From: Collinsella sp. An2 | GTDB taxonomy: Bacteria > Actinomycetota > Coriobacteriia > Coriobacteriales > Coriobacteriaceae | NCBI RefSeq assembly: GCF_002160065.1 | Contig: NZ_NFJW01000001.1 | Location: 355,254 to 419,253 of the forward strand | DNA length: 64,000 nt | Reading direction: 5' to 3' | In this document: positions 44,479 through 54,615 of the stretch, one piece after another | Layout: the number at the start of each line of letters is the position of its first letter | Numbering within the stretch: position 1 is the first letter of the stretch | Notes under the pieces: generated by a model | What the model was told of the DNA's origin: nothing | The model's database searches: none | Seen by the model: only the letters and a program-made list of their open reading frames with translations | Made by a program: the position numbers and the translations under genes

Positions 44479-45213
44479 CTACAGCGGGAGCGCCCCCGCG
44501 ACGCTGACAACTCCGGCGAATCCGATCACGACGTAGGTCGCTTTGCGCACGAGTTCGCCGTCGAGCTTGCCTACCAGGCGCGATGCCATAGAGGCCCCGG
44601 CCAGCATGCCGATGATGCTCGCGGCGCCTAGCGGCGCGTCTGCGACCGAGAGGACGCCGCTCGCCAGGCGCATGACCGTGGCTGCCGCCAGCGTGATCAT
44701 GAAGAAGGCCTGGATGGTGCCTAGATACTCCTTCACGTCTTTGATGCGTGCGAGGTAGTAGACCACCATAAGGGGGCCGCCGATGCCAAACAGCCCGTCG
44801 CACACGCCGGATACGAGCACGCATGCGACGGCGGCTGCCCCCTTGGGTTCAAACCCGTCCCCCTTGCCCGAGAGGAAGTAGGCCGCAAGCGCGATGAGGA
44901 AGATGCCGAGCGCGCCCTTCATGACAGCTGGGTCCGCATCGCGGCCAATAAGAATCGAGGCCCAGCTTACGGCGATGTAGCCTGCTGCGGGCAGGGCGAT
45001 GGCACGCAGGTGGGCATAGTGTCGATACCTCAGCACCATCGAGATGGTGAGCGCAAGCGATGCCACGCCCGTCACGCCGGCAGCCTCGGGAACGGAAAGG
45101 GCGAAGGGCAGCACGAGCATCACTACGATGCCCGCGCCGAACCCCGTGATGCCCTGCACGAAGCCGCCGGCAGCAGCGGCTGCAAGCGCCGCACCAAGCA
45201 GCAGCACGTTCAT
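44479..45213 (-). CDS. TSUP (TauE/SafE) permease
   Basis: A 244-residue membrane protein with about eight helices and the two family repeats (G-G-F-V-Q-G-I-T-G-F-G-A-G near the N-terminus; V-C-D-G-L-F-G-I-G-G-P near residue 148). TSUP members export sulfite, sulfoacetate or other organic anions. It starts 8 nt after the GH1 stop, so it is part of cassette B; cassette A has no counterpart. Its link to beta-glucoside use is unclear; an aglycone-derived anion is possible. ATG 45213 has a weak ribosome-binding site. Confidence 0.88.
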   Translation of the reverse strand: MNVLLLGAALAAAAAGGFVQGITGFGAGIVVMLVLPFALSVPEAAGVTGVASLALTISMVLRYRHYAHLRAIALPAAGYIAVSWASILIGRDADPAVMKGALGIFLIALAAYFLSGKGDGFEPKGAAAVACVLVSGVCDGLFGIGGPLMVVYYLARIKDVKEYLGTIQAFFMITLAAATVMRLASGVLSVADAPLGAASIIGMLAGASMASRLVGKLDGELVRKATYVVIGFAGVVSVAGALPL

Positions 45214-45220
45214 CGCGCGC

Positions 45221-46720
<1,500 letters not shown>

Positions 46721-46744
46721 TTAAGCACGTCTGTTTGGGACGAG

Positions 46745-46787
46745 CCGGGCCGCGCACGCTTGCCGTCGTCGGCTTGACGCGGCCCGG
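46745..46787 (-). other. intercistronic hairpin, cassette B
   Basis: CCGGGCCGCG (46745-46754) pairs perfectly with CGCGGCCCGG (46778-46787), between the EIIBC and GH1 genes. It lacks a T-run. It matches the position of the hairpin in cassette A (12411-12443). Confidence 0.65.
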
Positions 46788-46801
46788 TTCATGGATGCGT
46801 T

Positions 46802-48205
46802 CTAGGCCTTCTGCTTCTCGGCGCCGTCCTCATCGACGCCCAGGATGAGGGAGGCGATGAAGGCGACCACGAAGGCGATGACGACCGTGGCGACAGCGAT
46901 CACGATATTCATCGGGTCGTCGCCCATGAAGGTCGGGAGCGCCGGGATGCCGGGGGTTGCGAAGGCGTAGCGCTTGAGGTGCATGATGCCGGCGAACAGG
47001 CCGCCCACCGCGCCTCCGATCATGCCTGCGACGAGCGGGCGATGGAACTTGAAGACCACGCCGTAGAGAGCGGGCTCGGTGATGCCGCAGAGCGCCGTGA
47101 TGCCAGTGGAGATGCTCATCTCGCGGTTCTTGGCCTTCTTTACGCGGAATGCGGTGGCCAGGGTCGAGCCGGCGATAGCCATGTTCGCGGCGAGCATGCC
47201 GGGCCCGCACACAGTCTCATAGCCCATGTCGGCGAGCTGGATGGTCTGCAGGGACGGGAAGATGGCGAGGTGCATGCCGGCGAACACGAGCAGCGGGCAG
47301 ACGGCGCCGACGATGGTGGGAACGAGGATGGGTACGTTGGTGTCGAGGAACGAGAGGATCGAGGCAAGGAAGCCGCCGATGATAGAACCGAGCGGACCGA
47401 TGACGATGAGCGCCACGGGCGCGGTGATGCCGAGGGTCAGCAGCGGCTGCAGGACGGCCTTCACCACATTGGGAGAGACCTTCTCGGCAAAGCGCTCGAC
47501 GAACGACATGAAGAGTACCGTCAGGATGATGGGCAGCACGCTCGACGAGTAGTTATAGAGCGTGACCGGCAGGCCGAAGAAGCTCACCGGCTCGTTCGCG
47601 CTCACGAGCGCCGTCCAGTTGGGGTGCAGCAGCACGCCGCCCACGATGGCTGCGATGTAGGGGTTGCAGCCGAGCTTGTTAGCGCTCGAGAAGGCCAAAA
47701 GAATCGGCAGGAAGTAGAAGACCGCGTCGGCGATGAAGTTTAGGATGTAGTACTCCTGCGAGTCGGTCGGCAGGCCGAAGAGCCCCATGATGAGCAGGGC
47801 GGCCTTCACCATACCGCCGGCGGTGATGGCGGTGATGACCGGAGCGAAGATGCCCGCCACCGTGTCGAGGAGCCTGCCGACGGTGAAGCCCTTCTTCTCC
47901 GTGGCCCCGTCCGCTGCGGCGGCCGCGTCGTCCTGTACGGGCGTGGGGTCTGCCACGCTCTTGCCGACGACCTTCTCGACCTCCTTGAAGACCTCGTTGA
48001 CCTGCGGGCCGATGATGACCTGAGTCTGGTCGCCCACCTCGAGGGCGTCGAGCGTGCCGTCGAGTTCCTTCAAGGCCGCGATGTCGGCCTTCGACTTGTC
48101 CTTGAGCTGGAAGCGCAGGCGCGTGAAGCAGTGCGTGACCGTGGCGACGTTTTCCTTGCCGCCCACCAGGCGCACGCAGTCTTTGGCCAACTGAACGTTG
48201 TCCAT
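46802..48205 (-). CDS. beta-glucoside PTS transporter, EIIBC (cassette B)
   Basis: A 467-residue EIIBC. The IIB domain has Cys26 in V-T-H-C-F-T-R-L-R-F, and the IIC domain (about 105-455) has G-I-T-E-P-A-L-Y-G. No IIA domain is fused; the operon encodes it separately. The start is ATG 48205 behind AAGGAGG. Tandem dyads at 48317-48355 in the leader region, and an RpiR gene upstream on the same strand, suggest sugar-phosphate-responsive control. It is paralogous to 10910-12391. Confidence 0.93.
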   Translation of the reverse strand: MDNVQLAKDCVRLVGGKENVATVTHCFTRLRFQLKDKSKADIAALKELDGTLDALEVGDQTQVIIGPQVNEVFKEVEKVVGKSVADPTPVQDDAAAAADGATEKKGFTVGRLLDTVAGIFAPVITAITAGGMVKAALLIMGLFGLPTDSQEYYILNFIADAVFYFLPILLAFSSANKLGCNPYIAAIVGGVLLHPNWTALVSANEPVSFFGLPVTLYNYSSSVLPIILTVLFMSFVERFAEKVSPNVVKAVLQPLLTLGITAPVALIVIGPLGSIIGGFLASILSFLDTNVPILVPTIVGAVCPLLVFAGMHLAIFPSLQTIQLADMGYETVCGPGMLAANMAIAGSTLATAFRVKKAKNREMSISTGITALCGITEPALYGVVFKFHRPLVAGMIGGAVGGLFAGIMHLKRYAFATPGIPALPTFMGDDPMNIVIAVATVVIAFVVAFIASLILGVDEDGAEKQKA

Positions 48206-48316
48206 GTTCTCCTCCTTGATGTCGCTATCTATCAGCGATGACGCCGCGCCCGGGTCGTGCGGCTTGACCATCGATAGACATCCTACGGAGGATTCGAGCG
48301 GACTCCGCTCTGATTT

Positions 48317-48355
48317 GGTTCCACAACCCGGAACCCGGTATCACAACATGGAACC
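48317..48355 (-). promoter_or_regulatory. tandem GGT-N3-ACAAC-type operators for RpiR
   Basis: GGTTCC-ACAACCC-GGAACC (48317-48335) and GGTATC-ACAACAT-GGAACC (48337-48355) are two 19-bp dyads, 20 bp apart, in the RpiR-EIIBC intergenic region. The rest of 48206-48515 shows a TAGGAT-like -10 on the minus strand and no gene. Confidence 0.7.
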
Positions 48356-48515
48356 GCAGCTAAAGGGCATAGTCTGGAATTTGGGCCGGATCAGAGGGGA
48401 TGCGTCGATATCGGGCGAACGGCAGGATTTCGCCCGCGAACGGCGCGCGCATGCCGGCGGGTGGCCGGGAGGATGCGCACGCCGGGGAGCGCACGTGGCA
48501 AGGAGGCTGGAGGGG

Positions 48516-49313
48516 TTACGCCTCTTCTGTGTGATGCATCCGCCAGTAATGCAGGACGATGGCGTTGGCGACGAGCTCCATGGAGAGGTTGCCCGCAGCC
48601 AGCGTCTTGTCGAGCTTACAATCGATGACGACATCGACGGGGATGGTGGGCGGAAGAACCGGTCGCGACGTGATCCAGACCACCTTGGTCCCCTCCGGAT
48701 GCGTGAAGGTGCCCGCCTCGTCCACGATGCGCTGAAAGAAGTTGCCGAAGAGCGAGAAGATGATGAGCAAGGTGCCGGGCTGCAGCGTGCGCAGAACCTC
48801 TCGCTGCTCAGGGGAGTAGATGTAGGCGGTGACCGCCTTGCCAGAGCTGAACAGGTTGTGCTGCAGACTGAACGCCACCGCTCCGGACTGCATTTCGCCT
48901 AGGATGACCACCTGATCGTAGGCGTCGATATCGCGCGCGATGCTCTCCAGCAGAGCGTCATCGACATGCTCCGCGAGCGCGCGGGCGTTGCTTGCCACCA
49001 GTTCGGTGTAGTTGCCAAGCATGGTCCGGTCGGGGTCGTAGCCCTCCTCCTGGGCCAGGTCGTATTTCAGGCCGTAGGGGCGGCGAAACTTGAGCACCGC
49101 GGTCTGGAACTGCTGGAAGTTCTGGAATCCCAGCTCCTTGCAGAACCGGTTGATAGAGCTCTTGGAGACGTTACAGGCTTTGGCCATCTCGGGTTCGGAG
49201 ATGTAGTCGAGGTGCTCGAGGTTCGAGAGGACCCAGATGGCGATCTGATGGTTGGTGGAAAGGTGCGACGTGGTATTCACCATGCCAAGCAGCGTGGTGC
49301 CTATCTGGTTCAT
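48516..49313 (-). CDS. RpiR-family regulator of cassette B
   Basis: A 265-residue RpiR/MurR regulator. The N-terminal helix-turn-helix (S-E-P-E-M-A-K-A-C-N-V-S-K-S-S-I-N-R-F-C-K-E-L-G-F, split across about 40-65) precedes a SIS domain (about 105-240) that binds sugar phosphates (V-I-L-G-E-M-Q-S-G-A; I-I-F-S-L-F-G-N-F). The start is ATG 49313, 4 nt after GAGGAGG. It lies immediately upstream of the PTS operon and probably binds the tandem dyads at 48317-48355, perhaps with a phospho-beta-glucoside as effector. Confidence 0.92.
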   Translation of the reverse strand: MNQIGTTLLGMVNTTSHLSTNHQIAIWVLSNLEHLDYISEPEMAKACNVSKSSINRFCKELGFQNFQQFQTAVLKFRRPYGLKYDLAQEEGYDPDRTMLGNYTELVASNARALAEHVDDALLESIARDIDAYDQVVILGEMQSGAVAFSLQHNLFSSGKAVTAYIYSPEQREVLRTLQPGTLLIIFSLFGNFFQRIVDEAGTFTHPEGTKVVWITSRPVLPPTIPVDVVIDCKLDKTLAAGNLSMELVANAIVLHYWRMHHTEEA

Positions 49314-49460
49314 ATGACCTCCTCGAGACATGTCCAACGTTGAACGTATGTCCGATTATGACCCATCATGGTAACGCCTGCGTTCCAAAGGGACGGGCGT
49401 CTTTAGGGACGCAGGCGAATGCCTCGGAACCATGTGTCCCTCGAGGCCCTTCCCGTGTCT

Positions 49461-50936
49461 CTATCGGGCTATCACGGTGCCGCCCCGGACCTCCCAGACC
49501 CGTGTGGTGCAGGCGTCCAGAAAGGCGACATCATGGCTAACGAGCAGCAGCGCGCCGGGGTAGCTGGCGAGCGCGCGCTCGAGGGCCCGCGTGGAGTGCA
49601 GGTCCAAATGATTCGTCGGCTCATCCATGATGATCAGGACGGGGTGATCGAGCAGGCCGGCGGCGAGTATGAGCTTGCGCAGCTCGCCGGGGCTCGTCCT
49701 GCCTCCCTCCAGGATGCGGTCGGGGTCCGAGTTCAGCTGTGCCACGCAGGAGAGCACCCGTCCGCGTTCGGCGGAGGAGAGGTCATCGATGCGTTCGAGC
49801 AGGTCATCGCGCCGTCGTGTGTCGACCTCCTGCGGGATGTCAAGCATCGTGAGGTCGTCGGCGAGCAGCGTGCGCATGTGCGCGAGCAAGGTGGACTTGC
49901 CTGCTCCGTTGGGGCCCACGATGCCGATGCGGTCGGTGTTCCCAACGTATAGCTCGGGGATCTCGAGCTGTTCCGTGCCGCAGGGAATGTGCGTGGCCGG
50001 GATGCGCAGCAGGGTTTTGCGGGGACTCGGGTGTGCATCGATCCACAGGTCGCCGTCGTAGCGCTTGTGCACGAAGGCGGCGTCGACGCGGGCGCGGGCG
50101 GCATCGACTTGGGCGTCCATCTGGGCCGATAGTCTGCCGCGGGCTCCGTCTTGCCCCGTGAACACCGCGAGGTCGATCTTCGCCTTCGCCGATTTGTCCT
50201 TGGGGTCGATGTGCCGCTTGCTGCGCCGGGCGTCTGCGCGCGTCGCCTCGCGGGCACGGCGCTCCTTCTCGGCCGATAGGCGAGCAAGCTGGTCTTTTGC
50301 CGCCGCGCGCTCGCGCACGAGGGCCTCGCGCTCGCGCGCCGCTTGCGCGTGGGCCGCGGTGTAGCCGCCGGGGCGTACCACGATTCCCTTGGGCTCGAAG
50401 GAAGCACAGCGGTCTGCCAGCGTATCGATGAGCGCTCGGTCATGGCTGACGAGGATGCCGATGCCCTGGTAGCGCGCAAGCGCCGAGACGAGCTGCTCGC
50501 GTGCATCTGCGTCCAGGTGGTTGCTCGGCTCGTCAAGTGCAAGCACGTCGGGGCGCTGCCAGAGGGCGCAGGCCACCTGCAGCTTCTTCTGCTCGCCGCA
50601 CGACAGGTCGCCATAGCGCCATGGCATGTCGTCACCGATGCGGAAGATGCGCCTCAGTTCGCGCGCTTCGCGATCGTAGGCGGCGGCGAAGTCATAGAGG
50701 GCGTCGGGCGGAGTCGCGGTTTCCTGCGCGCACAGGGTGCAAAATGGACCGCGCGTGACCGAACCGCTATCCGGTTCGAGCTGCCCGCAGGCGATGCGGA
50801 CAAGTGTGGTCTTTCCGCAGCCGTTGTCGCCCAACAGAGCGGTCCAGCCGACGGGGAAGGTGATGGATACGTTGGAGAGGATGGGCTCGATAGCCGAAGG
50901 ATAGGTGTAGGACACACCGGAAAGCGCAATCTGCAT
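49461..50936 (-). CDS. ABC-F family ATPase
   Basis: A 491-residue soluble protein with two ABC domains and no membrane part. Domain 1 has Walker A G-D-N-G-C-G-K-T, signature L-S-C-G-E-Q-K-K-L-Q and Walker B L-A-L-D-E-P-S-N-H-L-D. A basic linker (about 195-260) corresponds to the interdomain arm of ABC-F proteins. Domain 2 has G-P-N-G-A-G-K-S-T, a degenerate signature T-S-P-G-E-L-R-K-L and I-I-M-D-E-P-T-N-H-L-D-L. ABC-F proteins act on the ribosome; some give antibiotic resistance. The start is ATG 50936 after AGGAGC. Confidence 0.92.
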   Translation of the reverse strand: MQIALSGVSYTYPSAIEPILSNVSITFPVGWTALLGDNGCGKTTLVRIACGQLEPDSGSVTRGPFCTLCAQETATPPDALYDFAAAYDREARELRRIFRIGDDMPWRYGDLSCGEQKKLQVACALWQRPDVLALDEPSNHLDADAREQLVSALARYQGIGILVSHDRALIDTLADRCASFEPKGIVVRPGGYTAAHAQAAREREALVRERAAAKDQLARLSAEKERRAREATRADARRSKRHIDPKDKSAKAKIDLAVFTGQDGARGRLSAQMDAQVDAARARVDAAFVHKRYDGDLWIDAHPSPRKTLLRIPATHIPCGTEQLEIPELYVGNTDRIGIVGPNGAGKSTLLAHMRTLLADDLTMLDIPQEVDTRRRDDLLERIDDLSSAERGRVLSCVAQLNSDPDRILEGGRTSPGELRKLILAAGLLDHPVLIIMDEPTNHLDLHSTRALERALASYPGALLLVSHDVAFLDACTTRVWEVRGGTVIAR

Positions 50937-51152
50937 GACATGCTCCTTGTGACGGCAGGGGCGGTCGAAGCGGCTGCGGCTCGGGCAGCGGCCCCCTGCG
51001 TTCGGTCAATGGGAAATGTCTAGCGAATGCGCACCTGTTGCGTCCTTTCCGCCGAATCCGATGGCGTCGCCACACGCACTGCGGGGCAGTATGCCCAACC
51101 CGGTCGGCGCGGAAAGTGTAGCGCAAATGACGCCGGGCTGCAAGGCGCCCCA

Positions 51153-51193
51153 CCGAGGTGTCTCTAGAGCATTCAAAGGCTGCGACACCTCGG
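51153..51193 (-). other. 10-bp perfect hairpin between the kinase-like and ABC-F genes
   Basis: CCGAGGTGTC (51153-51162) pairs with GACACCTCGG (51184-51193) around a 21-nt loop. On the minus strand it lies just after the fructosamine-kinase-like stop and upstream of ABC-F. It could be a terminator or part of an attenuating leader; there is no T-run. Confidence 0.5.
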
Positions 51194-51216
51194 CCTTCAT
51201 CCCAGCATATCGCCTG

Positions 51217-52044
51217 CTAGCGATACTGCCTGGCTACGGCGATTGCCTCACCGAGATACCCGCCGCCAAAGAGCACGCAGTGAAGTAACAGGGGTGCGAG
51301 CTGATGGAGGCCAACCCGTTCACGCCACCCATCGGCAAGAGGCGACGCCGCATCGTAGCCGGCAAGGACGTCTTCCAGATAGGGGTAGCCAAAGAGCTGT
51401 AGCATCGCGAGGTCTGTTTCGGCGTGGCCTCCGTAGGCCATGGGGTCGATGAGCGCGCCGCCGGTCGGGGAGGAGACGTCTGCCAGATACAGCACGTTGC
51501 CCGCCCAGAGGTCGCCATGAAGGCGCGCGCAGGCAACGCCGGCCTCCTCGACAAGCTGGGGTTGCGGAACGTCGAAGTCTCCACGCGCGACGCGGCGCGC
51601 AACCTGTTCGAAGAGCTCGACCTCGCGGCGTCCGAAGGAGCCGTCGTCACGCAGAAGCCGCACGTAGTACATGATGCGATGTTCGGCAAAGAACGCGCCC
51701 CAGCTGGTGGTTGCCTGCTCGCGGGGTACATAGGGCGTTCCAGCCCGGCCGATGCCGGTGGCCGCGGGGCACTCCGGGGGCGGGCAGCCGAACCAGTCGC
51801 CGCCGGCGGCGTGGGTGCGCGCGAGGGCCTCGCCAATGCGCCGCGCAGCTGCTTGCGTGGGGCTTCCGGTGACGATGCGTTCTTCAACGAGACGTGTCCG
51901 AGATGCCTCGCGCACCCGTGCAACGCGGATGCCTCCTGCCGGCTCTGCCTCGGCGAGCCAGCGAAGACCCGCGGCTTCGCAGAGGAGCTCGTCGGTGGCA
52001 CCGGATGCCGTCTTGGTCACCGTGGTAGGGGAGAAGCTGGGCAT
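51217..52044 (-). CDS. fructosamine kinase-like phosphotransferase
   Basis: A 275-residue protein of the fructosamine-3-kinase/APH fold. The catalytic loop is L-H-G-D-L-W-A-G-N (about 190-198) and the metal-binding segment is L-I-D-P-M-A-Y-G-G-H-A-E-T-D-L-A-M. The family phosphorylates glycated amines on proteins, leading to deglycation. The start is ATG 52044 after AAAAGGAGACC. The 337-bp region upstream (52045-52381) shows no further gene. Confidence 0.9.
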   Translation of the reverse strand: MPSFSPTTVTKTASGATDELLCEAAGLRWLAEAEPAGGIRVARVREASRTRLVEERIVTGSPTQAAARRIGEALARTHAAGGDWFGCPPPECPAATGIGRAGTPYVPREQATTSWGAFFAEHRIMYYVRLLRDDGSFGRREVELFEQVARRVARGDFDVPQPQLVEEAGVACARLHGDLWAGNVLYLADVSSPTGGALIDPMAYGGHAETDLAMLQLFGYPYLEDVLAGYDAASPLADGWRERVGLHQLAPLLLHCVLFGGGYLGEAIAVARQYR

Positions 52045-52381
52045 AAGGTCTCCTTTTCTCGGCATGTCGCGTCGTCAGGGCCCGACGGTTCGTATGCCTG
52101 CATGCTGTCACCTGCATCTTTCCTCGTCAAGCGGGCGGGCGGCGCCGCATCGCGACGGGAGCGGGCCCCGGGTGTTGCGCGGGTATCGGCGCAAGGCCGC
52201 GAGCTTCGGACGCCGCACGGACATCGGCTTGCTGCGAGCTTAGGGTGTCGCACGGGGCACCGCCTGCCTCTGGCCTCGTTGGTTCCGAGCCTTACCGTTT
52301 TGTAACCCCCGCGTAAGGTAAATCGATGGCACGGCATGGCCCCTGGCGGGACAATGACTCAGGATAAGGAGGTATTACCCT

Positions 52382-53380
52382 ATGGATCTCTTGAAGCGGT
52401 TCTTGGGTGGCTATGGCGACAACTTTGCCGCGGCGCTTGGCCTGTGGCCGCTCGCGTCGTTCGTGCTCACGCTGCCCATTCTGGCCTATCTGTATCATCG
52501 TGACGGGCGCTTGAAATTCGTGTCGGTGGTGTCGACGTACCTTGCGGTGCTCTATGTCTTGGGACTGGGTTGCTTTACGCTCTATCCGCTACCAAGCGGC
52601 ACCTCGGGTCTTGGCATTACGCGAGGCATCCCCTGGCAGCTCAATCCGTTCGCCTTCGTAGGGGACCTGGCCCGTGAGGGTATCTCCGCCGTTCCCCAGA
52701 TCGTGTTCAACGTCATCCTGTTCGTGCCGCTGGGCTTCATCGCAGGTCGCTTGCTGCGGCTTTCGTTTTGGAGCTCGACGCTGTTGGGCCTCGCCGTATC
52801 CTTCCTCATCGAGGCTGCCCAGGGCACGGGGCTTTTTGGCATCTACGCATTTTCCTATCGCACGGCGGATGTCGACGACCTCATCTACAACACCCTTGGG
52901 GCCGCCGTGGGATGGTGGTCGACCGTCCTGCTGGCACGCGTGCTGCCGCCGGGCGCGCTGGCACGCGAGGGCGAAGTTACGCGCGAGCCGGGATTCGTGC
53001 GCCGCTGCGTGGCGTTTTGGTTGGATACGCTGCTGGTGGGGCTCCTGATTATCGTGGTGACCACCGCGCTGTTCTTCTTGTTCAATGGCCTTCCCAACGC
53101 CGACCGTCTTGAGGAGGTTCCTTGGGTCATGGTGGTGTCTGTTGCGGCGTTCGTGCTGGTCGAGGGGGTGCTGCCCTGGAAGCATGGAGGTTCGACGCCC
53201 GGAGGCGGTTTTGTGCGCATGACGTTCGAGACACGTGAGCGGACCGGGGCGCTCCGGCTTGTGTTCTATGTCGTTCGACTGGCCGTGTTGGGCGGATCGT
53301 GGCTGCTGTTCCCAATCGCGTGGCCGCTGCTGGCCCTGTTCTTCCTCGTTGCTCGCCGCATGCCGTATGACATGCTGTAG
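52382..53380 (+). CDS. VanZ-RDD membrane protein
   Basis: A 332-residue protein. The VanZ-like domain (about 20-190) contains N-P-F-x-F, N-V-I-L-F-V-P-L-G-F and E-A-A-Q-G-T-G...R-T-A-D-V-D-D-L-I-Y-N-T-L-G-A, with about five helices. A C-terminal RDD domain (about 205-330) has F-V-R-R-C-V-A-F-W-L-D-T. VanZ homologues affect teichoplanin sensitivity and envelope properties, but the mechanism is unknown. The start is ATG 52382 after AAGGAGG. It stands alone. Confidence 0.9.
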   Translation: MDLLKRFLGGYGDNFAAALGLWPLASFVLTLPILAYLYHRDGRLKFVSVVSTYLAVLYVLGLGCFTLYPLPSGTSGLGITRGIPWQLNPFAFVGDLAREGISAVPQIVFNVILFVPLGFIAGRLLRLSFWSSTLLGLAVSFLIEAAQGTGLFGIYAFSYRTADVDDLIYNTLGAAVGWWSTVLLARVLPPGALAREGEVTREPGFVRRCVAFWLDTLLVGLLIIVVTTALFFLFNGLPNADRLEEVPWVMVVSVAAFVLVEGVLPWKHGGSTPGGGFVRMTFETRERTGALRLVFYVVRLAVLGGSWLLFPIAWPLLALFFLVARRMPYDML

Positions 53381-53654
53381 GAGCCGCTGGTCTTAGGGCC
53401 GCGCGGGGATACGTTCCGCCTCAATCGGCTCGCTCGCGTGCCCCTTTTGACTCTGATGGGGCAGGCCTGCCTCGGTTTGCGCGAGCCTCCTGGGTCTTTG
53501 CCGTTTACCGACAGAATCGACCGTTCGCAGTGCCCCGGTTTTCCATGGATAGTTTCGATGCAAGCAGGGCATAACAGCGGTGTACACAAGATCAGTCGCC
53601 AAGGTACAACAGCGACAGGTAGTGAGAGGAGGCGAGTCCAATGGGCACAGAGGA

Positions 53655-53881
53655 TATAGTAGCTTTTGGGCCCGCTCTCCACGTCACCGAGGTCCTTTAG
53701 CACGTGGGGGCGAGCGAACTCGCCCAAAGCTTTCCGGAGCTGGTTCGGATAGAACCGTTGAGGTGCGCCAGCGGGCCTAAAAGCTCAACAATAGAATCGC
53801 ACGTTCCCCGAGTTTGAGTGATGAGGCGATTCCAAAGTACAAAGAGGCGGGGCGGAGCAAAGGGGCTCCGCCCCTGTTTTT
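53655..53881 (+). ncRNA. candidate structured RNA with own promoter and terminator
   Basis: TATAGT (53655-53660) would start transcription near 53668 at GGGCCCGCT, which pairs with AGCGGGCC (53770-53777); AGCTTTT/AAAAGCT extends the same stem in the DNA. Inside are CCACGT/ACGTGG, GGGCGAG/CTCGCCC and GGTTC/GAACC stems, followed by GAATCGC/GCGATTC. A strong terminator closes the unit. No open frame of coding character fits. Length is about 214 nt. I cannot assign a family; 6S RNA and the raiA motif RNA are the ones to test. Confidence 0.55.
53849..53881 (+). terminator. strong Rho-independent terminator
   Basis: GGGGCGGAGC (53849-53858) pairs perfectly with GCTCCGCCCC (53865-53874), loop AAAGGG, followed by TGTTTTT. 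No protein gene ends within 450 bp upstream on this strand, which supports a non-coding transcript ending here. Confidence 0.85.
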
Positions 53882-53933
53882 GTGTCCCGTTTTGATCCGG
53901 TGCCCACGCGAGAGCGGGGCGGACCGAACTGAG

Positions 53934-54140
53934 GGGTTATAGGACAAAAAGTGAGCGTCGGCGGCCGCATATTTCGCCGAAGCTCAGTTTTGCTCCAGAA
54001 TAGGGGCAGATTCCGGGGAATTACTGAGCGTTGACGAATCGTCAACACGTGAATATGACGGAGACGACTCGAAGTATGTGAACATGACGGGGATGGCTCG
54101 GACACACATCTCGTCCTATAACCCGGGTTATAGGACAAAA
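53934..54140. repeat. GGGTTATAGGACAAAA repeat and 24-bp palindrome
   Basis: GGGTTATAGGACAAAA occurs at 53934-53949 and again at 54125-54140. The second copy forms the right half of a perfect 24-bp palindrome (54113-54136, centre CCCGGG). Between them are a TTGACGA-A-TCGTCAA dyad (54031-54045) and a 29-bp-period tandem repeat (54049-54071 and 54078-54100, GTGAAyATGACGGrGA type). No gene is evident. Confidence 0.65.
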
Positions 54141-54229
54141 GCGTGCCTGGTTTTGAGGCGGCGATGTGGGTCGCGGCCTCTTTCGAAGTGTAGAGGACTG
54201 AAAATGCTCCGATTACGCCCCGCGCAACA

Positions 54230-54382
54230 AACTCGTTTCGGTTTTATGCAGTTTGTTTTAAAGATAGAAAGTACACTTTACTATACTAAAGTGCTCAACT
54301 GGGGCTTTGATGCCGTTTTGAGCGCTAAAACCGGGGTCTACTTGGCTTGTCGCGAAGTAACTGCATAAAACCGAAACGAGTT
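54230..54382. mobile_element. 153-bp element with perfect 24-bp terminal inverted repeats (MITE-like)
   Basis: The ends 54230-54253 and 54359-54382 are exact 24-bp inverted repeats beginning AACTCGTTTCGG. The 105-bp interior is much richer in A+T than the surroundings and contains a smaller inverted repeat around ACTTTACTATACTAAAGT. No open frame is present. This structure fits a miniature inverted-repeat element or a two-armed hairpin RNA. No flanking target duplication is obvious. Confidence 0.65.
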
Positions 54383-54615
54383 TTCTGTGCGGCATCTTCG
54401 AGCCACTGTGCAAGTTCGATTAACCCGCGGTGGCGGGTTGCCAGGGCTTGCGGAGGTGAGCGCGCGGCCGGCCCAGGACGCCCGTGCGGGTTCATGACCC
54501 GCCGTTACGAGCGATACCTGGGAGGCTGCTACAATGAGCGGCGGACGCGCATGATGAGGCACACGGATTCCGGTCGTACGGACAGTTGCCGCTTACAGGG
54601 GTCGAAGGGGGAGCT

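Noticed and set aside
51006..51200. A 64-codon minus-strand frame before ABC-F as a leader peptide
   Set aside because: It spans the 10-bp hairpin, has no clear ribosome-binding site, and lacks features of known ABC-F attenuation leaders; evidence is too thin.
53719..53762. tRNA-like GGTTC...GAACC stem
   Set aside because: The loop has 5 nt and lacks the T-loop sequence; no acceptor or anticodon arms can be built around it.
54078..54368. A 96-codon frame across the palindrome and the 153-bp element
   Set aside because: It runs through the inverted repeats, lacks a ribosome-binding site and any family resemblance.
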